Shown: positions 7,116 to 14,726 of the stretch, in pieces | Layout of the letters: every line of letters begins with the position of its first letter | How positions within the stretch are numbered: the stretch's first letter is position 1 | Assembly: GCA_046484285.1 (NCBI GenBank) | Contig: JAWOBP010000110.1 | Location: 1-28,746 of the forward strand | DNA: 28,746 nucleotides | Reading direction: 5' to 3' | Source: CAZHCG01 sp046484285 | Lineage (GTDB): Bacteria > Myxococcota_A > Polyangia > JAAYKL01 | Program-made: the position numbers and the translations under genes | The notes under the pieces: generated by a model | The model's database searches: none | What the model was told of the DNA's origin: nothing | What the model saw: the letters and a program-made list of their open reading frames with translations, nothing else

Positions 7116-8048
7116 ATGCGTTCGGTGGCGAAAAAACGTCGCACTTCTTATGGATTTCCCTCCGACCTCGGAGAGGAACTGGCCGCGGCGGTCGAGGCCA
7201 GCCGCGGGCGCGACTGTTCCGATCGCTGGAACGATCCGGTCGATTCCGGAGACGTACGCGAGGCGTTCGACGAGCTGCTGACCAGCCGGCACCCGGAGCG
7301 CGGCCTCGAGGTGCTCGTACGCGGCGGAACGATGGACGCGGTGCTGCCCGAGGTGCAGGCACTGGTCGGCTTCGGCGAGGGCACGCGCCACAAGGATGTC
7401 TGGCTGCACACTGTCAAGGTCGTTCAAAGGGCCCGGCCCCGCCTGGAGCTGCGCTGGGCCGCGCTGCTGCACGACACCGGCAAGGTTCCGACGCGCCGCT
7501 TCGAGCCCGGCGGGCAAGTGACCTTCATCGGCCACCCCGAGGTGGGAGCCCGGATGTTCGATCGGATCGCGCGCCGCATTCCGTTCGCCGACGAGGAGCA
7601 CGAGCGGATCCGGTTTCTGATCGCCGCCCACCTGCGCGCCTCGACCTACAGCGAGGACTGGACCGACGCCGCGGTGCGCCGCTTCGACCGCGCGGTCGGT
7701 CCCTACCTGCAAGACCTGCTCGACCTCTCGCGCGCCGACATCACGAGCAAGTACGCCGAGAAGGTCCGTCGCGGCCTGCGGCAGATCGACCTGCTGGCCC
7801 GGCGGATCGAGCAGGTCCGCGCGGCGGACGCCAAGCCCGCTTTGCTGCCCAAGGGGCTGGGCACCGCGCTGATGGATCGGTTCGAAATCGCGCCCGGACC
7901 GGGGCTGGGACGCCTGATGGATCGGATCAAGCAGGAGGTGGAGGGCGGCGCGCTCGAGCATCAGCGCGAGCACGAATACTACCTCGAGTTCGTCGAGCGA
8001 CGCCCCGAGCTGTTTAAGTCCATTGATGCACAAGGAGGATCGAAATGA
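7116..8048 (+). CDS. HD-domain phosphohydrolase related to the C-terminal half of CCA-adding enzymes
   Basis: The protein has 310 residues. HD-superfamily residues are visible: His98, the His119-Asp120 pair in 'AALLHDTGK' and His140 in 'FIGHPEVGARMFDRI'. The following helical region ends with 'LPKGLGTALMDRFEIAPGPGLGRLMDRI', matching the region after the HD domain in bacterial tRNA nucleotidyltransferases. The N-terminal polymerase head with its G-S and D-x-D motifs is absent: only about 90 residues precede the HD domain. HD domains of this class have 2',3'-cyclic phosphodiesterase or phosphatase activity on RNA ends. It is encoded 9 nt after tRNA-Val with no Shine-Dalgarno outside the tRNA. 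GTG7128-region starts are possible but no better. The next gene overlaps its stop by ATGA. Confidence 0.75.
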   Translation: MRSVAKKRRTSYGFPSDLGEELAAAVEASRGRDCSDRWNDPVDSGDVREAFDELLTSRHPERGLEVLVRGGTMDAVLPEVQALVGFGEGTRHKDVWLHTVKVVQRARPRLELRWAALLHDTGKVPTRRFEPGGQVTFIGHPEVGARMFDRIARRIPFADEEHERIRFLIAAHLRASTYSEDWTDAAVRRFDRAVGPYLQDLLDLSRADITSKYAEKVRRGLRQIDLLARRIEQVRAADAKPALLPKGLGTALMDRFEIAPGPGLGRLMDRIKQEVEGGALEHQREHEYYLEFVERRPELFKSIDAQGGSK

Positions 8049-8611
8049 ACCGCGACGAAGCCCTGAAGCTGGTGGAGAGCCGCCTCGGCGGCACGGCGAC
8101 GATGGCGCACTGCCTGGCGTGCGAAGCCTGCATGCGGGCGCTGGCCCGGCGCTTCGACGAGGACGAAGAGCTGTGGGGAGTGACCGGCCTGGTCCACGAC
8201 CTGGATCTCGACGAGACCGCCGACGCCCCGCAGCGGCACACCGTGCTCGGCGCGGAGATCCTGCGCGAGCGGGGCTACCCCGAGGATCTGGTCCAGGCGG
8301 TGCTGGGACACAACGACAAGGCCGAACGCGAGAGCCTGCTGGCGCGCGCGCTATGGGTCGTCGACCCCACGACCGGTTTCATCACCGCGGCGGCGCTGAT
8401 CAGGCCCTCGAAGAGCACGAGCGACCTGAAGGTCAAGAGCATCAAGAAACGGATGAATGACAAGCGCTTCGCCGCGGCTGTCGACCGCGACCAGATCCGC
8501 GCTTGCGAGGAACAGCTCGGCATCGAGCTCAACGACTACCTGGCGCTCTGCCTCGAGGCGATGGACGAAATTCGCGACGAGATCGGCCTGGGCGGCGCGA
8601 ATCCCGACTGA
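8045..8611 (+). CDS. Small HD-domain phosphohydrolase (HDIG-like)
   Basis: The protein has 188 residues. 'HCLACEACMRALARRF' supplies the first His (His22). 'GLVHDLD' carries the His51-Asp52 pair, followed by 'RHTVLGAEILRERGY' and 'AVLGHNDK', the usual further metal ligands. Small HD proteins of this kind hydrolyse nucleotides or phosphoesters, but the substrate cannot be read from sequence. ATG8045 has an excellent AAGGAGG seven bases upstream and overlaps the previous stop (ATGA, 8045-8048). The two HD genes are therefore translationally coupled and probably act together. The C-terminal 60 residues contain a Lys-rich stretch (SDLKVKSIKKRMNDK) with no assigned role. Confidence 0.75.
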   Translation: MNRDEALKLVESRLGGTATMAHCLACEACMRALARRFDEDEELWGVTGLVHDLDLDETADAPQRHTVLGAEILRERGYPEDLVQAVLGHNDKAERESLLARALWVVDPTTGFITAAALIRPSKSTSDLKVKSIKKRMNDKRFAAAVDRDQIRACEEQLGIELNDYLALCLEAMDEIRDEIGLGGANPD

Positions 8612-8640
8612 GTTTTCCCCCCATCGCCGTTTCGCCTGTC

Positions 8641-8649
8641 TGCTAGAAT
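8641..8649 (+). promoter_or_regulatory. Extended -10 (TGCTAGAAT) directly before an ATG
   Basis: TGCTAGAAT ends 6 nt before ATG8656, so a standard initiation distance places the transcription start at or next to the start codon (leaderless mRNA). No good -35 is seen, which is tolerated by extended -10 promoters. Confidence 0.4.
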
Positions 8650-8655
8650 GTAGAG

Positions 8656-9483
8656 ATGATGCCACGCGCGACGCAGATCCCGTCGATTCTCCTGCTCGTC
8701 GCCTGCTGCGGTTGCTGGCAGGCCGCCGACGCGGAGAGCTCCGATCCGTTCGGATGGGACAGCGACGGCGACTACTCACCGCCGATCGATCTCGACTGGG
8801 TCTCGATCGAGGGTGGCGGATTCCCGATGGGCGCCAACGGGATGCTGTGGTCCGAGCCGGTGCACGCGGTGGTGGTTCCACCTTTCGAGCTGTCGCGCAG
8901 CGAGGTCACCGTCCAGCAGTACCGCCTGTGCGTCCAGGCCGGGGCCTGCACGGCACCGCAGCTCGAGGAAGATGCCTGCAACTGGGAGCGGCCCGACCGG
9001 GACGATCACCCGATCAACTGCCTGGACTGGCAGCGGGCGCGCGATTTCTGCTCCTGGGCCGGAGGCCGGCTGCCCAGCGAGTCGGAGTGGGAGTACGCCG
9101 CGCGCAGCGAGGGCCGCGATTTCGACTACCCGTGGGGCGACCAGCAGGCCACCTGCCTCCGCTCGGTGATGGACGGACAGGGCGCGCAGGGATCCGGCTA
9201 CGGCTGCGGGAACCTGGAAACCTGGCCGGTGTGCAGCAAGCCCCAGGGCGACAGCCTCCAGGGACTCTGCGATCTGGCGGGAAACGTCGCCGAGTGGGTC
9301 CAGGACTGGTTCCACGACGGCTACGAGGGCCATCCGATCGACGGCAGCGCCTGGGAGTCGCCGCCCGGCTCCTCGCGCGTGATTCGCGGCGGGGGTTACA
9401 AGCTCTCCGCCTACCACCTGCTCGCCGCCAAGCGCAATCACCTCGAGCCGGGGCCGATGAGCGGCGTGCGCTGCGCGCGGTAG
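8656..9483 (+). CDS. Lipoprotein with formylglycine-generating-enzyme (SUMF1/FGE) domain
   Basis: The protein has 275 residues. The N-terminus MMPRATQIPSILLLVACCGC gives a lipobox LVAC (Cys17). The FGE-sulfatase fold is clear: 'WVSIEGGGFPMGA' at the start, 'ELSRSEVTVQQYRLCV', 'HPINCLDWQRARDFCSWAGGRLPSESEWEYAAR', 'YPWGD', 'DLAGNVAEWVQDW', 'RVIRGGGY' and a final 'GVRCAR'. True FGEs oxidise a sulfatase Cys to formylglycine. In Myxococcota and relatives many copies are surface or periplasmic lipoproteins of unknown substrate, often with extra Cys pairs as here (CVQAGAC, DACNW). No sulfatase gene is nearby. It is convergent with priA, separated by only 13 bp. Confidence 0.85.
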   Translation: MMPRATQIPSILLLVACCGCWQAADAESSDPFGWDSDGDYSPPIDLDWVSIEGGGFPMGANGMLWSEPVHAVVVPPFELSRSEVTVQQYRLCVQAGACTAPQLEEDACNWERPDRDDHPINCLDWQRARDFCSWAGGRLPSESEWEYAARSEGRDFDYPWGDQQATCLRSVMDGQGAQGSGYGCGNLETWPVCSKPQGDSLQGLCDLAGNVAEWVQDWFHDGYEGHPIDGSAWESPPGSSRVIRGGGYKLSAYHLLAAKRNHLEPGPMSGVRCAR

Positions 9484-9496
9484 ATTCCAGCCGGGC

Positions 9497-11758
9497 TCAG
9501 AGCATCGAGACGGGATCTACGTCTACCCGCACGCGCACTCCGCCCGGCGGTGACTCCAGCGCCTCGCCCGCGGCGGCCAGCAGGCTCCGGATCCAGTCCT
9601 GGCGCGGCGCTCGCAACAGGATGCGAAAACGGTACCTGCCCTGTAGCATCGAGATCGGCGCCGGGGCCGGACCCAGGATCTCGACTTTCGAGATCCCGCC
9701 CGCGCCGCGCGCCTCGGCGAGCTCGACGCGCAGCCGGCGCGCGGCGTCCTCGGTGCGGGCGACGTCGGTGCCGCTCAGCCGAATCGCGCACAGGCGGCCG
9801 AAGGGCGGGTAGCCCAGCTCGCGCCGCGTGACCAGCTCCAGCTCGGCGAAGGTTCCGTAGTCGTGGTTCCGAGCCAGCACCACCGCCGGGTGCTCGGGGC
9901 TGAAGGTCTGGATGATCGCCCTTCCTCCCAACTCCGAGCGGCCGGCGCGGCCCGCGACCTGGGTCAGCAGCTGGAAGGCGCGCTCGGCGGCGCGGAAGTC
10001 GGGCATGTGCAGCCCCACGTCGGCCAGCAGTACCCCCACCAGCGTGACCCGCGGGAAGTCGTGGCCCTTGGTCACCATCTGCGTGCCGACCAGGATGTCC
10101 ATCTCGCCGGCTCGCAACCGTTCCAGCACCGCCTCGGCCCCGCGCCCCGAAGCCACGTCGCGATCGAGCCTGGCGATCCGCGCCCGAGGAAACAGCTCGC
10201 CGAGCACCTGCTCTGCCTGCTGGGTTCCGATCCCCGCGCTGCGCAGATCCCCTCCGCCGCAGGACGGGCAGCTTTGCGGCAGCGGCCGCCGTGCGCCGCA
10301 GTAGTGGCAGACCAGACCCGGCGGCCTGCGGTGCAGGGTCAGCGAGACGGCGCAGTCGTCGCAGCGTTGAACCTCCCCGCAGGCGGCGCAGACCAGGCTC
10401 GGCGCGAACCCGCGCCGATTGAGAAACAGGATCGCCTGCTCGCCGCGCTCCAGCGTGCCGAGAATCGCCTCGTGGAGCGGTGCCGAGACCAGCCGCTGCC
10501 CGCCCGGCCCGGAGCGATGCCGCCGCAGATCGACCACCTCCACCTCGGGGAGCGGCTGGGCGGTGGGACGCCGTTTCAGCTCCAGCCGCGAGAGCTTGCC
10601 CAGCTCGGGTCCGGAGTTGCGGTAGGTCTCGAGCGCCGGCGTCGCCGAGCCGAGCACCGCGACCGCCCCGGCCCGCGCCGCGCGCAGCAGGGCCACGTCC
10701 CGCGCGTTGTAGGCGAAACCGCGATCCTGCTTGAACGATCCGTCGTGCTCCTCGTCGACCACGATCAGCCCCAGTCGCTCCACCGGGGCGAACACGGCGG
10801 AGCGGACTCCGATCGCCGCGCGCACGCTGCCGGCGCGCAGCAGCTGCCACTGGTCGTAGCGCTCGCGCTCGCTGAGAGCCGAGTGCCAGACGGCCAGGTC
10901 GTCGCCCAGGCGCTCCCGGTAGCGGCGCACCAGCTGCGGCGTCAGCGATATTTCCGGAACCAGCACCAGCGCTCCGCGACCCAGGTCACGGGCGCGCTCC
11001 ACGGCCCTGAGGTAGATCTCGGTCTTGCCCGAACCGGTGATCCCGTGCAGCAGGAATCCCTGGTAGCCCCCTGCGTCGAGCCGGCTCTGGATCGGTCCGA
11101 GCGCCTCGCGCTGCTCGTCGGTCAGCCGCGGCGGATCGAGCTTGTCCACCACCGAACCCAGAAACGGGTCCGGCGGTCGATCCCGCTTTTCGATCGCGAT
11201 CAGCCCGTCCTTTTCCAATCGATCGATATGCTGGCGCACGCGGGGATGAGCGCCCCGCAGCTCCCGCTCGGGCAGCTCGCCGGCCTGCGCGATGCTCTGC
11301 AGCACCGCGGCGCGGCGTGGCGCGCGGCGACCGATCTCCTCCGCGGCGCGAACGGCGCCCTCCAGCGCCACCGCCACCCTGAACGTTCGCGCCTTGACCC
11401 GCGGCGGGTGCATCTGTCCGCCGCGCTGGCCCGGATCGATCCCCGGGGGCAAAGCCGACCTGAGCACCTCGCCGGGCGGATGCGCGTAGTAGGCGGCCGC
11501 CTCCATCAGGATCTCGAGCAGCTCGCCTGGAATCGCGGGACGCGTGTCGAGCAGCTCCTCGGCGCTGCGCAGGCGGTGCTCCAGCTCCTCCTGCTCGGGC
11601 ACCCGCTCCACCAGGTATCCGGCCAGCCGCCGCGGTCCAAAAGGCACCAGCACGCGGCAGCCGGGTCGCGCCTCGCCGAGCCGCGGCGGCACCTCGTAGA
11701 CGAACAGCCTGCGCAGCGGAACCGGGACCGCCACCCGCCAGCGATCGCTGCGGCTCAT
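9497..11758 (-). CDS. priA: Primosomal protein N' (replication-restart helicase PriA)
   Basis: The protein has 753 residues, the usual length for PriA. The N-terminal 3'-DNA-binding domain is followed by Walker A GITGSGKT (239-246), the DEEH box (335-338) in VVDEEHDGSFKQ and the SATPALET motif. The Zn-binding insertion has eight Cys in four CxxC pairs (457/460, 466/469, 484/487, 497/500). Helicase motifs V-VI follow (GTQMVTKGHDFPRV, QVAGRAGR). PriA reloads the replisome at collapsed forks. ATG11758 overlaps the stop of the upstream FlhB-like gene (ATGA, 11755-11758), so it is translationally coupled. That is an unusual partner for priA. Confidence 0.97.
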   Translation of the reverse strand: MSRSDRWRVAVPVPLRRLFVYEVPPRLGEARPGCRVLVPFGPRRLAGYLVERVPEQEELEHRLRSAEELLDTRPAIPGELLEILMEAAAYYAHPPGEVLRSALPPGIDPGQRGGQMHPPRVKARTFRVAVALEGAVRAAEEIGRRAPRRAAVLQSIAQAGELPERELRGAHPRVRQHIDRLEKDGLIAIEKRDRPPDPFLGSVVDKLDPPRLTDEQREALGPIQSRLDAGGYQGFLLHGITGSGKTEIYLRAVERARDLGRGALVLVPEISLTPQLVRRYRERLGDDLAVWHSALSERERYDQWQLLRAGSVRAAIGVRSAVFAPVERLGLIVVDEEHDGSFKQDRGFAYNARDVALLRAARAGAVAVLGSATPALETYRNSGPELGKLSRLELKRRPTAQPLPEVEVVDLRRHRSGPGGQRLVSAPLHEAILGTLERGEQAILFLNRRGFAPSLVCAACGEVQRCDDCAVSLTLHRRPPGLVCHYCGARRPLPQSCPSCGGGDLRSAGIGTQQAEQVLGELFPRARIARLDRDVASGRGAEAVLERLRAGEMDILVGTQMVTKGHDFPRVTLVGVLLADVGLHMPDFRAAERAFQLLTQVAGRAGRSELGGRAIIQTFSPEHPAVVLARNHDYGTFAELELVTRRELGYPPFGRLCAIRLSGTDVARTEDAARRLRVELAEARGAGGISKVEILGPAPAPISMLQGRYRFRILLRAPRQDWIRSLLAAAGEALESPPGGVRVRVDVDPVSML

Positions 11759-12471
11759 CGGCTCGACTCCCGCTCGCGCATCCTTCTGCGCGCCCGCTCG
11801 TCGCCGCCCTGCTCGCGTGCCTCGCGCCTGGCCTGCGCCGCGTCGAGATGCAAAGCGCGCCAGATCCTGGCCCTGTACCAGGCCATCTCCGCCAGCCCGG
11901 CGATGCAGAGTATCGCGCCGGAAGCGACCAGCAAGACCGCGAAAGGAGCGGCCAGGGAGCCGAGCGCGGCCTCGCTCCCCGCGCCGGCCCGCTCCAGCGC
12001 CGGTCCCGCCGCGCGGCGTAAAATCCAGACCGCGATCATCACGATCGCGGCGGCGGCCGCGATCGACAGGGCGCCGGAAAAGAGGTCGCGCTCGCGCACC
12101 CGGGGCAGCGGCGCAGCTGTCTGTCCCCCGCGACGACGAGCGATCCAAGCCGGGATCGAAACGGCCGCCAGCGCGACGACCAAGAGCGGCGCCGCGATCC
12201 AGGCCAGCAGCCGTCCCGCCTGCAAGAGCGTCGCGACGGCCGCGCCGCTTTCCGTCCGCAGCGCGAAGGCCCGCTCGAGGCCGTTCCTCATCAGCTCCGC
12301 GAGGGAGGCGCCCAGCAGCGGCCCGGCCGGGATCGCCAGCGAGCCGGCAACGACCAGCACGAGTCCGGCCGAGAGCATCCGCGAGCGGGAAAAGATCCCG
12401 GCGCTCGCGGCCGCCGCGAGTCGGGCGCGAGAGGGCGGAACGTTGCGGGCACCGCTGTCACCGTCGAGCAT
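11755..12471 (-). CDS. Truncated FlhB/YscU-like membrane protein (no autocleavage domain)
   Basis: The protein has 238 residues. The N-terminus 'PPSRARLAAAASAGIFSRSRML' matches the FlhB opening (P-T-P-K-R-L-x-x-A-x-x-x-G-x-x-x-R-S-R). Four membrane segments follow at about 33-57, 96-118, 136-157 and 174-200. The tail 'MAWYRARIWRALHLDAAQARREAREQGGDERARRRMRERE' corresponds to the FlhB cytoplasmic start (YQR-x5-K-x-LRMS-x-EVK-x-E-x3-GDP). The protein stops where FlhB/YscU continue into the self-cleaving NPTH domain, which switches export specificity. No other flagellar or type III genes are present. ATG12471 is preferred over an upstream Met because a -10-like TACACT lies 7 nt before it. Homology is pattern-based. 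Confidence 0.6.
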   Translation of the reverse strand: MLDGDSGARNVPPSRARLAAAASAGIFSRSRMLSAGLVLVVAGSLAIPAGPLLGASLAELMRNGLERAFALRTESGAAVATLLQAGRLLAWIAAPLLVVALAAVSIPAWIARRRGGQTAAPLPRVRERDLFSGALSIAAAAAIVMIAVWILRRAAGPALERAGAGSEAALGSLAAPFAVLLVASGAILCIAGLAEMAWYRARIWRALHLDAAQARREAREQGGDERARRRMRERESSR

Positions 12472-12478
12472 CGGCGCC

Positions 12479-12484
12479 AGTGTA
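12479..12484 (-). promoter_or_regulatory. -10-like TACACT just upstream of the FlhB-like/priA transcript
   Basis: TACACT on the minus strand ends 7 nt before ATG12471, compatible with a leaderless start. No Shine-Dalgarno is present in the gap and no clear -35 is seen. The rest of 12485-12585 holds nothing recognisable. Confidence 0.3.
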
Positions 12485-12585
12485 CACCGACCGCCGGCGG
12501 AGAACACCGCGCAACGCGCTCGAGATTATCACTGTCGAAACGGTTGAGACGAAAAGGGTGTGGGAGGCCTGATTCGAGGACTATT

Positions 12586-12765
12586 TCAATCGTTTTCGGT
12601 GATCGCCTCGGCAGGACAGGCGTCCACGCAGGCGCTGCACTCGGTGCATTCGTCGGGGTCGATCACCGCCACGTCGTCCTTCATGCTGATCGCCTCGGCC
12701 GGGCAGGCGTCCACGCACTCTTCGCAGCCGGTGCACTCTTCAGCGTTCACAGTCGGAATAGCCAT
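12586..12765 (-). CDS. 2[4Fe-4S] ferredoxin
   Basis: The protein has 59 residues, starting MAIPTVNAEECTGCEECVDACP. Two CxxCxxCxxxCP motifs are intact (CTGCEECVDACP and CTECSACVDACP), giving two cubane clusters as in clostridial-type and eight-iron bacterial ferredoxins. It is a cytoplasmic low-potential electron carrier. ATG12765 is selected because GGAGGTGAG lies just upstream; longer N-terminal extensions are Arg-rich and unlike ferredoxin. Plausible clients within the window are the two radical SAM enzymes, but this is inference. The leader runs back toward the palindrome at 12913-13109, whose left end carries TATATA on this strand. Confidence 0.95.
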   Translation of the reverse strand: MAIPTVNAEECTGCEECVDACPAEAISMKDDVAVIDPDECTECSACVDACPAEAITEND

Positions 12766-12912
12766 CTGCTCACCTCCGCGTCTGTTGGCCGGGAGCCGCT
12801 CCGCCCACCGAACCGGCACCCGTTCTGTTTCGCGGACACGGACTAGCACGGGCGCTTAATCAACGCAATCTCGTCGAGAACGAGTCCTGACCTACCGCGA
12901 ACGCGATTGGTA

Positions 12913-13109
12913 TATACCCCAACGTTGCAAAAAGCCATCGGTCGAAAACGCTTTCGCTCGCGCCAATGCACGCCATCCGCGGCCGTGCTCACGTTTGGGG
13001 GACTCAACGAACGGTGAGTTCGCTTCCACCCCCCAAACGCTCCGCTCGTCCACGGCTGACGTACCTTGGCGCGTTTCATCTCGATGTTTTTCACAAACGT
13101 TGGGGTATA
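12913..13109. repeat. Long nested imperfect palindrome between divergent genes
   Basis: The ends TATACCCCAACGTT (12913-12926) and AACGTTGGGGTATA (13096-13109) are perfectly complementary. Inward, further complementary blocks occur in matching order: GCGCCAA (12960-12966) with TTGGCGC (13066-13072), GCCGTG (12982-12987) with CACGGC (13051-13056), and CGTTTGGGGG (12992-13001) with CCCCCAAACG (13030-13039). A central ACTCA/TGAGT hairpin lies at 13002-13019. The stretch has no supported gene. It could be a small non-autonomous element or a duplicated and inverted promoter region, since both ends carry TATAC-type -10 sequences pointing outward. Confidence 0.65.
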
Positions 13110-13111
13110 CT
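13106..13111 (+). promoter_or_regulatory. -10 hexamer TATACT for the radical SAM gene
   Basis: TATACT sits at the right edge of the palindrome and ends 8 nt before ATG13120, with no Shine-Dalgarno between. Transcription would start almost at the start codon. Confidence 0.45.
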
Positions 13112-13119
13112 CGCACTCG

Positions 13120-14595
13120 ATGAAGGGCGATCGCGACAAACGGAGCCCCGGCTACCCGCTGCGCGGTGAGCGGGGAACGATTCTGACCCAGGCGCCCTGC
13201 CGCGTGGCGCTGGGCTATCCGGCTCGCTACGGCGTGGCGGTCTCGTCGCTGGGCTTCCAGTCGATCTACCGGGCGCTCAACGAGCTGCCCGGCGTCGCCT
13301 GCCGGCGCTTCTTCGCGCCCGAGCCCGGAGACGACCAAAAGCCCCTGCTCACCGTCGAGGACGGCGCTCCGGTCTCGGACAGCAGCGCCGTGGCGCTGTC
13401 GCTGGCCTGCGAGCGCGAGCTTCTCGAAGCGATCGAGCTTCTCGAAGCCGCGAACATTCCCCCGCTGGCCGAAAGAAGAGATCAGCGTCACCCGCCGGTC
13501 GTGATCGGCGGTCCGCTGACGCGCCTCGATCCCGAGCTGGTGGCTCCGCTGGCCGACGTGGTCGTGGTCGAGGAGGCCGAGCCTTTGCTCTCGTTCGTGT
13601 TCGAGACGCTGCGCGACAGCGGTGATCGACGCTCTTTTCTCGAGGCCCTGGCCGAAGCGGTCACGGTGCCCGGCCTGTGGCTGCCCTCGGCCGACGCCAC
13701 TCCCCCGCCGCCGGCCCATGCGAGCGTGGAGATGCTCCCGGCCCGCGCCTCGACCTGGTCGGATCGCGCCGAGCTGAGCGGAATGTTCCTGATCGAGGCG
13801 GCGCGCGGATGTCCCCGCGGATGCCGTTTCTGCGTGATGTCCGCGGTCGCGGACGGCAGCGGCCCGTTCCGCCCTGTCCCCCTCGATCGCATCCTGGCCG
13901 GCATTCCTCGCGAGGCCCGCGCGGTCGGACTGGTGGGCGCCGCGGTTACCGACCACCCCCGGATCGGAGAAATCGTCGAACGCCTGGTCGACGGCGGCCG
14001 GCGCGTGGCTCTCTCCAGCGTGCGGGCGGATCGACTCGACGAACGCCTGGCCCGCTGCCTGCGCCGCGGCGGGCTGCGCACCGTGACCCTCGCCGCGGAC
14101 GGATCGTCGCAGCGGTTGCGCCGTTTTCTGCGCAAGGGCCTCGACAGCGATGATCTGCTGCGCGCGGCCGAGGCGGTCGCGGCGGCCGGGATCCCCTCGA
14201 TCAAGCTCTACGCGATGCTGGGGCTGCCCGGCGAGGAAGACGAGGACGTGCTCGAACTGGCCGAGCTGGTGCGCCGCTTTCCCGACGGGGTGCGGATCGG
14301 GCTGGCGGCACAGGCCTTCGTGCCCAAGCCCCGCACGCCGCTGGCCGGCGAGCGGATCGCCGACCCCCGCACCGTGAGGCGGCGACTGAGCCTGCTCGCT
14401 CGCGAGCTGCGCGGCCGGGCGCGGCTGCTGCCCACCTCTCCGCGCTGGTCCTGGGTCGACTGGAAGCTGGCTCACGCCGGCCGCAAGGCGGTTTCGACCG
14501 CGCTGCGAGCCCGCGAGCTGAACGGCACCCACGCGGCCTGGCGGCGCGCGGTGGACGAAGTGCTAGTGCCGAGTCAACCTCTCCCGTTCGGGTGA
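13120..14595 (+). CDS. Radical SAM protein with N-terminal cobalamin-binding-like region
   Basis: The protein has 491 residues. The cluster motif is RGCPRGCRFCVM, with Cys231, Cys235 and Cys238 (CxxxCxxC). The N-terminal part 'YPARYGVAVSSLGFQSIYRALNELPGVACRRFFAP' resembles the N-terminus of the TIGR03960-type B12-binding radical SAM family. The Rossmann-like 'VVIGGPLTRLDPELVAPLADVVVVEEAE' segment follows. Downstream 'KLYAMLGLPGEEDEDV' is the usual TIM-barrel strand region. The substrate is unknown. ATG13120 is favoured by the -10 located 8 nt upstream. The last ten codons and the stop lie inside the CTAG-flanked element at 14563-14726, so the native C-terminus has probably been replaced. Confidence 0.85.
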   Translation: MKGDRDKRSPGYPLRGERGTILTQAPCRVALGYPARYGVAVSSLGFQSIYRALNELPGVACRRFFAPEPGDDQKPLLTVEDGAPVSDSSAVALSLACERELLEAIELLEAANIPPLAERRDQRHPPVVIGGPLTRLDPELVAPLADVVVVEEAEPLLSFVFETLRDSGDRRSFLEALAEAVTVPGLWLPSADATPPPPAHASVEMLPARASTWSDRAELSGMFLIEAARGCPRGCRFCVMSAVADGSGPFRPVPLDRILAGIPREARAVGLVGAAVTDHPRIGEIVERLVDGGRRVALSSVRADRLDERLARCLRRGGLRTVTLAADGSSQRLRRFLRKGLDSDDLLRAAEAVAAAGIPSIKLYAMLGLPGEEDEDVLELAELVRRFPDGVRIGLAAQAFVPKPRTPLAGERIADPRTVRRRLSLLARELRGRARLLPTSPRWSWVDWKLAHAGRKAVSTALRARELNGTHAAWRRAVDEVLVPSQPLPFG

Positions 14596-14726
14596 GAGCG
14601 GCCCCTGCCTGCGTATCCCGGCGTCACTCCTCCTCGACGTGGCGCTGCCACGCCTTCGTCGTCCTTCCTTGGCCTCGCGGACAGTTGCTCGCTCTACCCG
14701 AACGTTTTCGATTGACTCGGCACTAG
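14563..14726. mobile_element. CTAG-flanked palindromic element (MITE/REP-like) at a convergent gene junction
   Basis: CTAG (14563-14566 and 14723-14726) flanks terminal inverted repeats TGCCGAGTCAA (14567-14577) and TTGACTCGGCA (14712-14722). A second complementary pair, CGTTCGGGT (14585-14593) and its partner at 14696-14704, is placed symmetrically. A CGTGGC-GCT-GCCACG hairpin (14638-14652) lies at the exact centre. CTAG could be a 4-bp target duplication, as for some IS5-group elements, though being self-complementary it could also belong to the repeat. There is no internal gene, and no T tract for a simple terminator. Confidence 0.65.

Noticed and set aside
9863..12547. An 894-residue plus-strand frame opposite priA
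   Set aside because: It is a GC-driven shadow of priA and the FlhB-like gene, with no family resemblance.
12926..12931. Sigma-54 site at the left arm of the 12913-13109 palindrome
   Set aside because: TGGC and TGC elements occur on the minus strand, but the GG-to-GC spacing is about 6 nt rather than the required 10.
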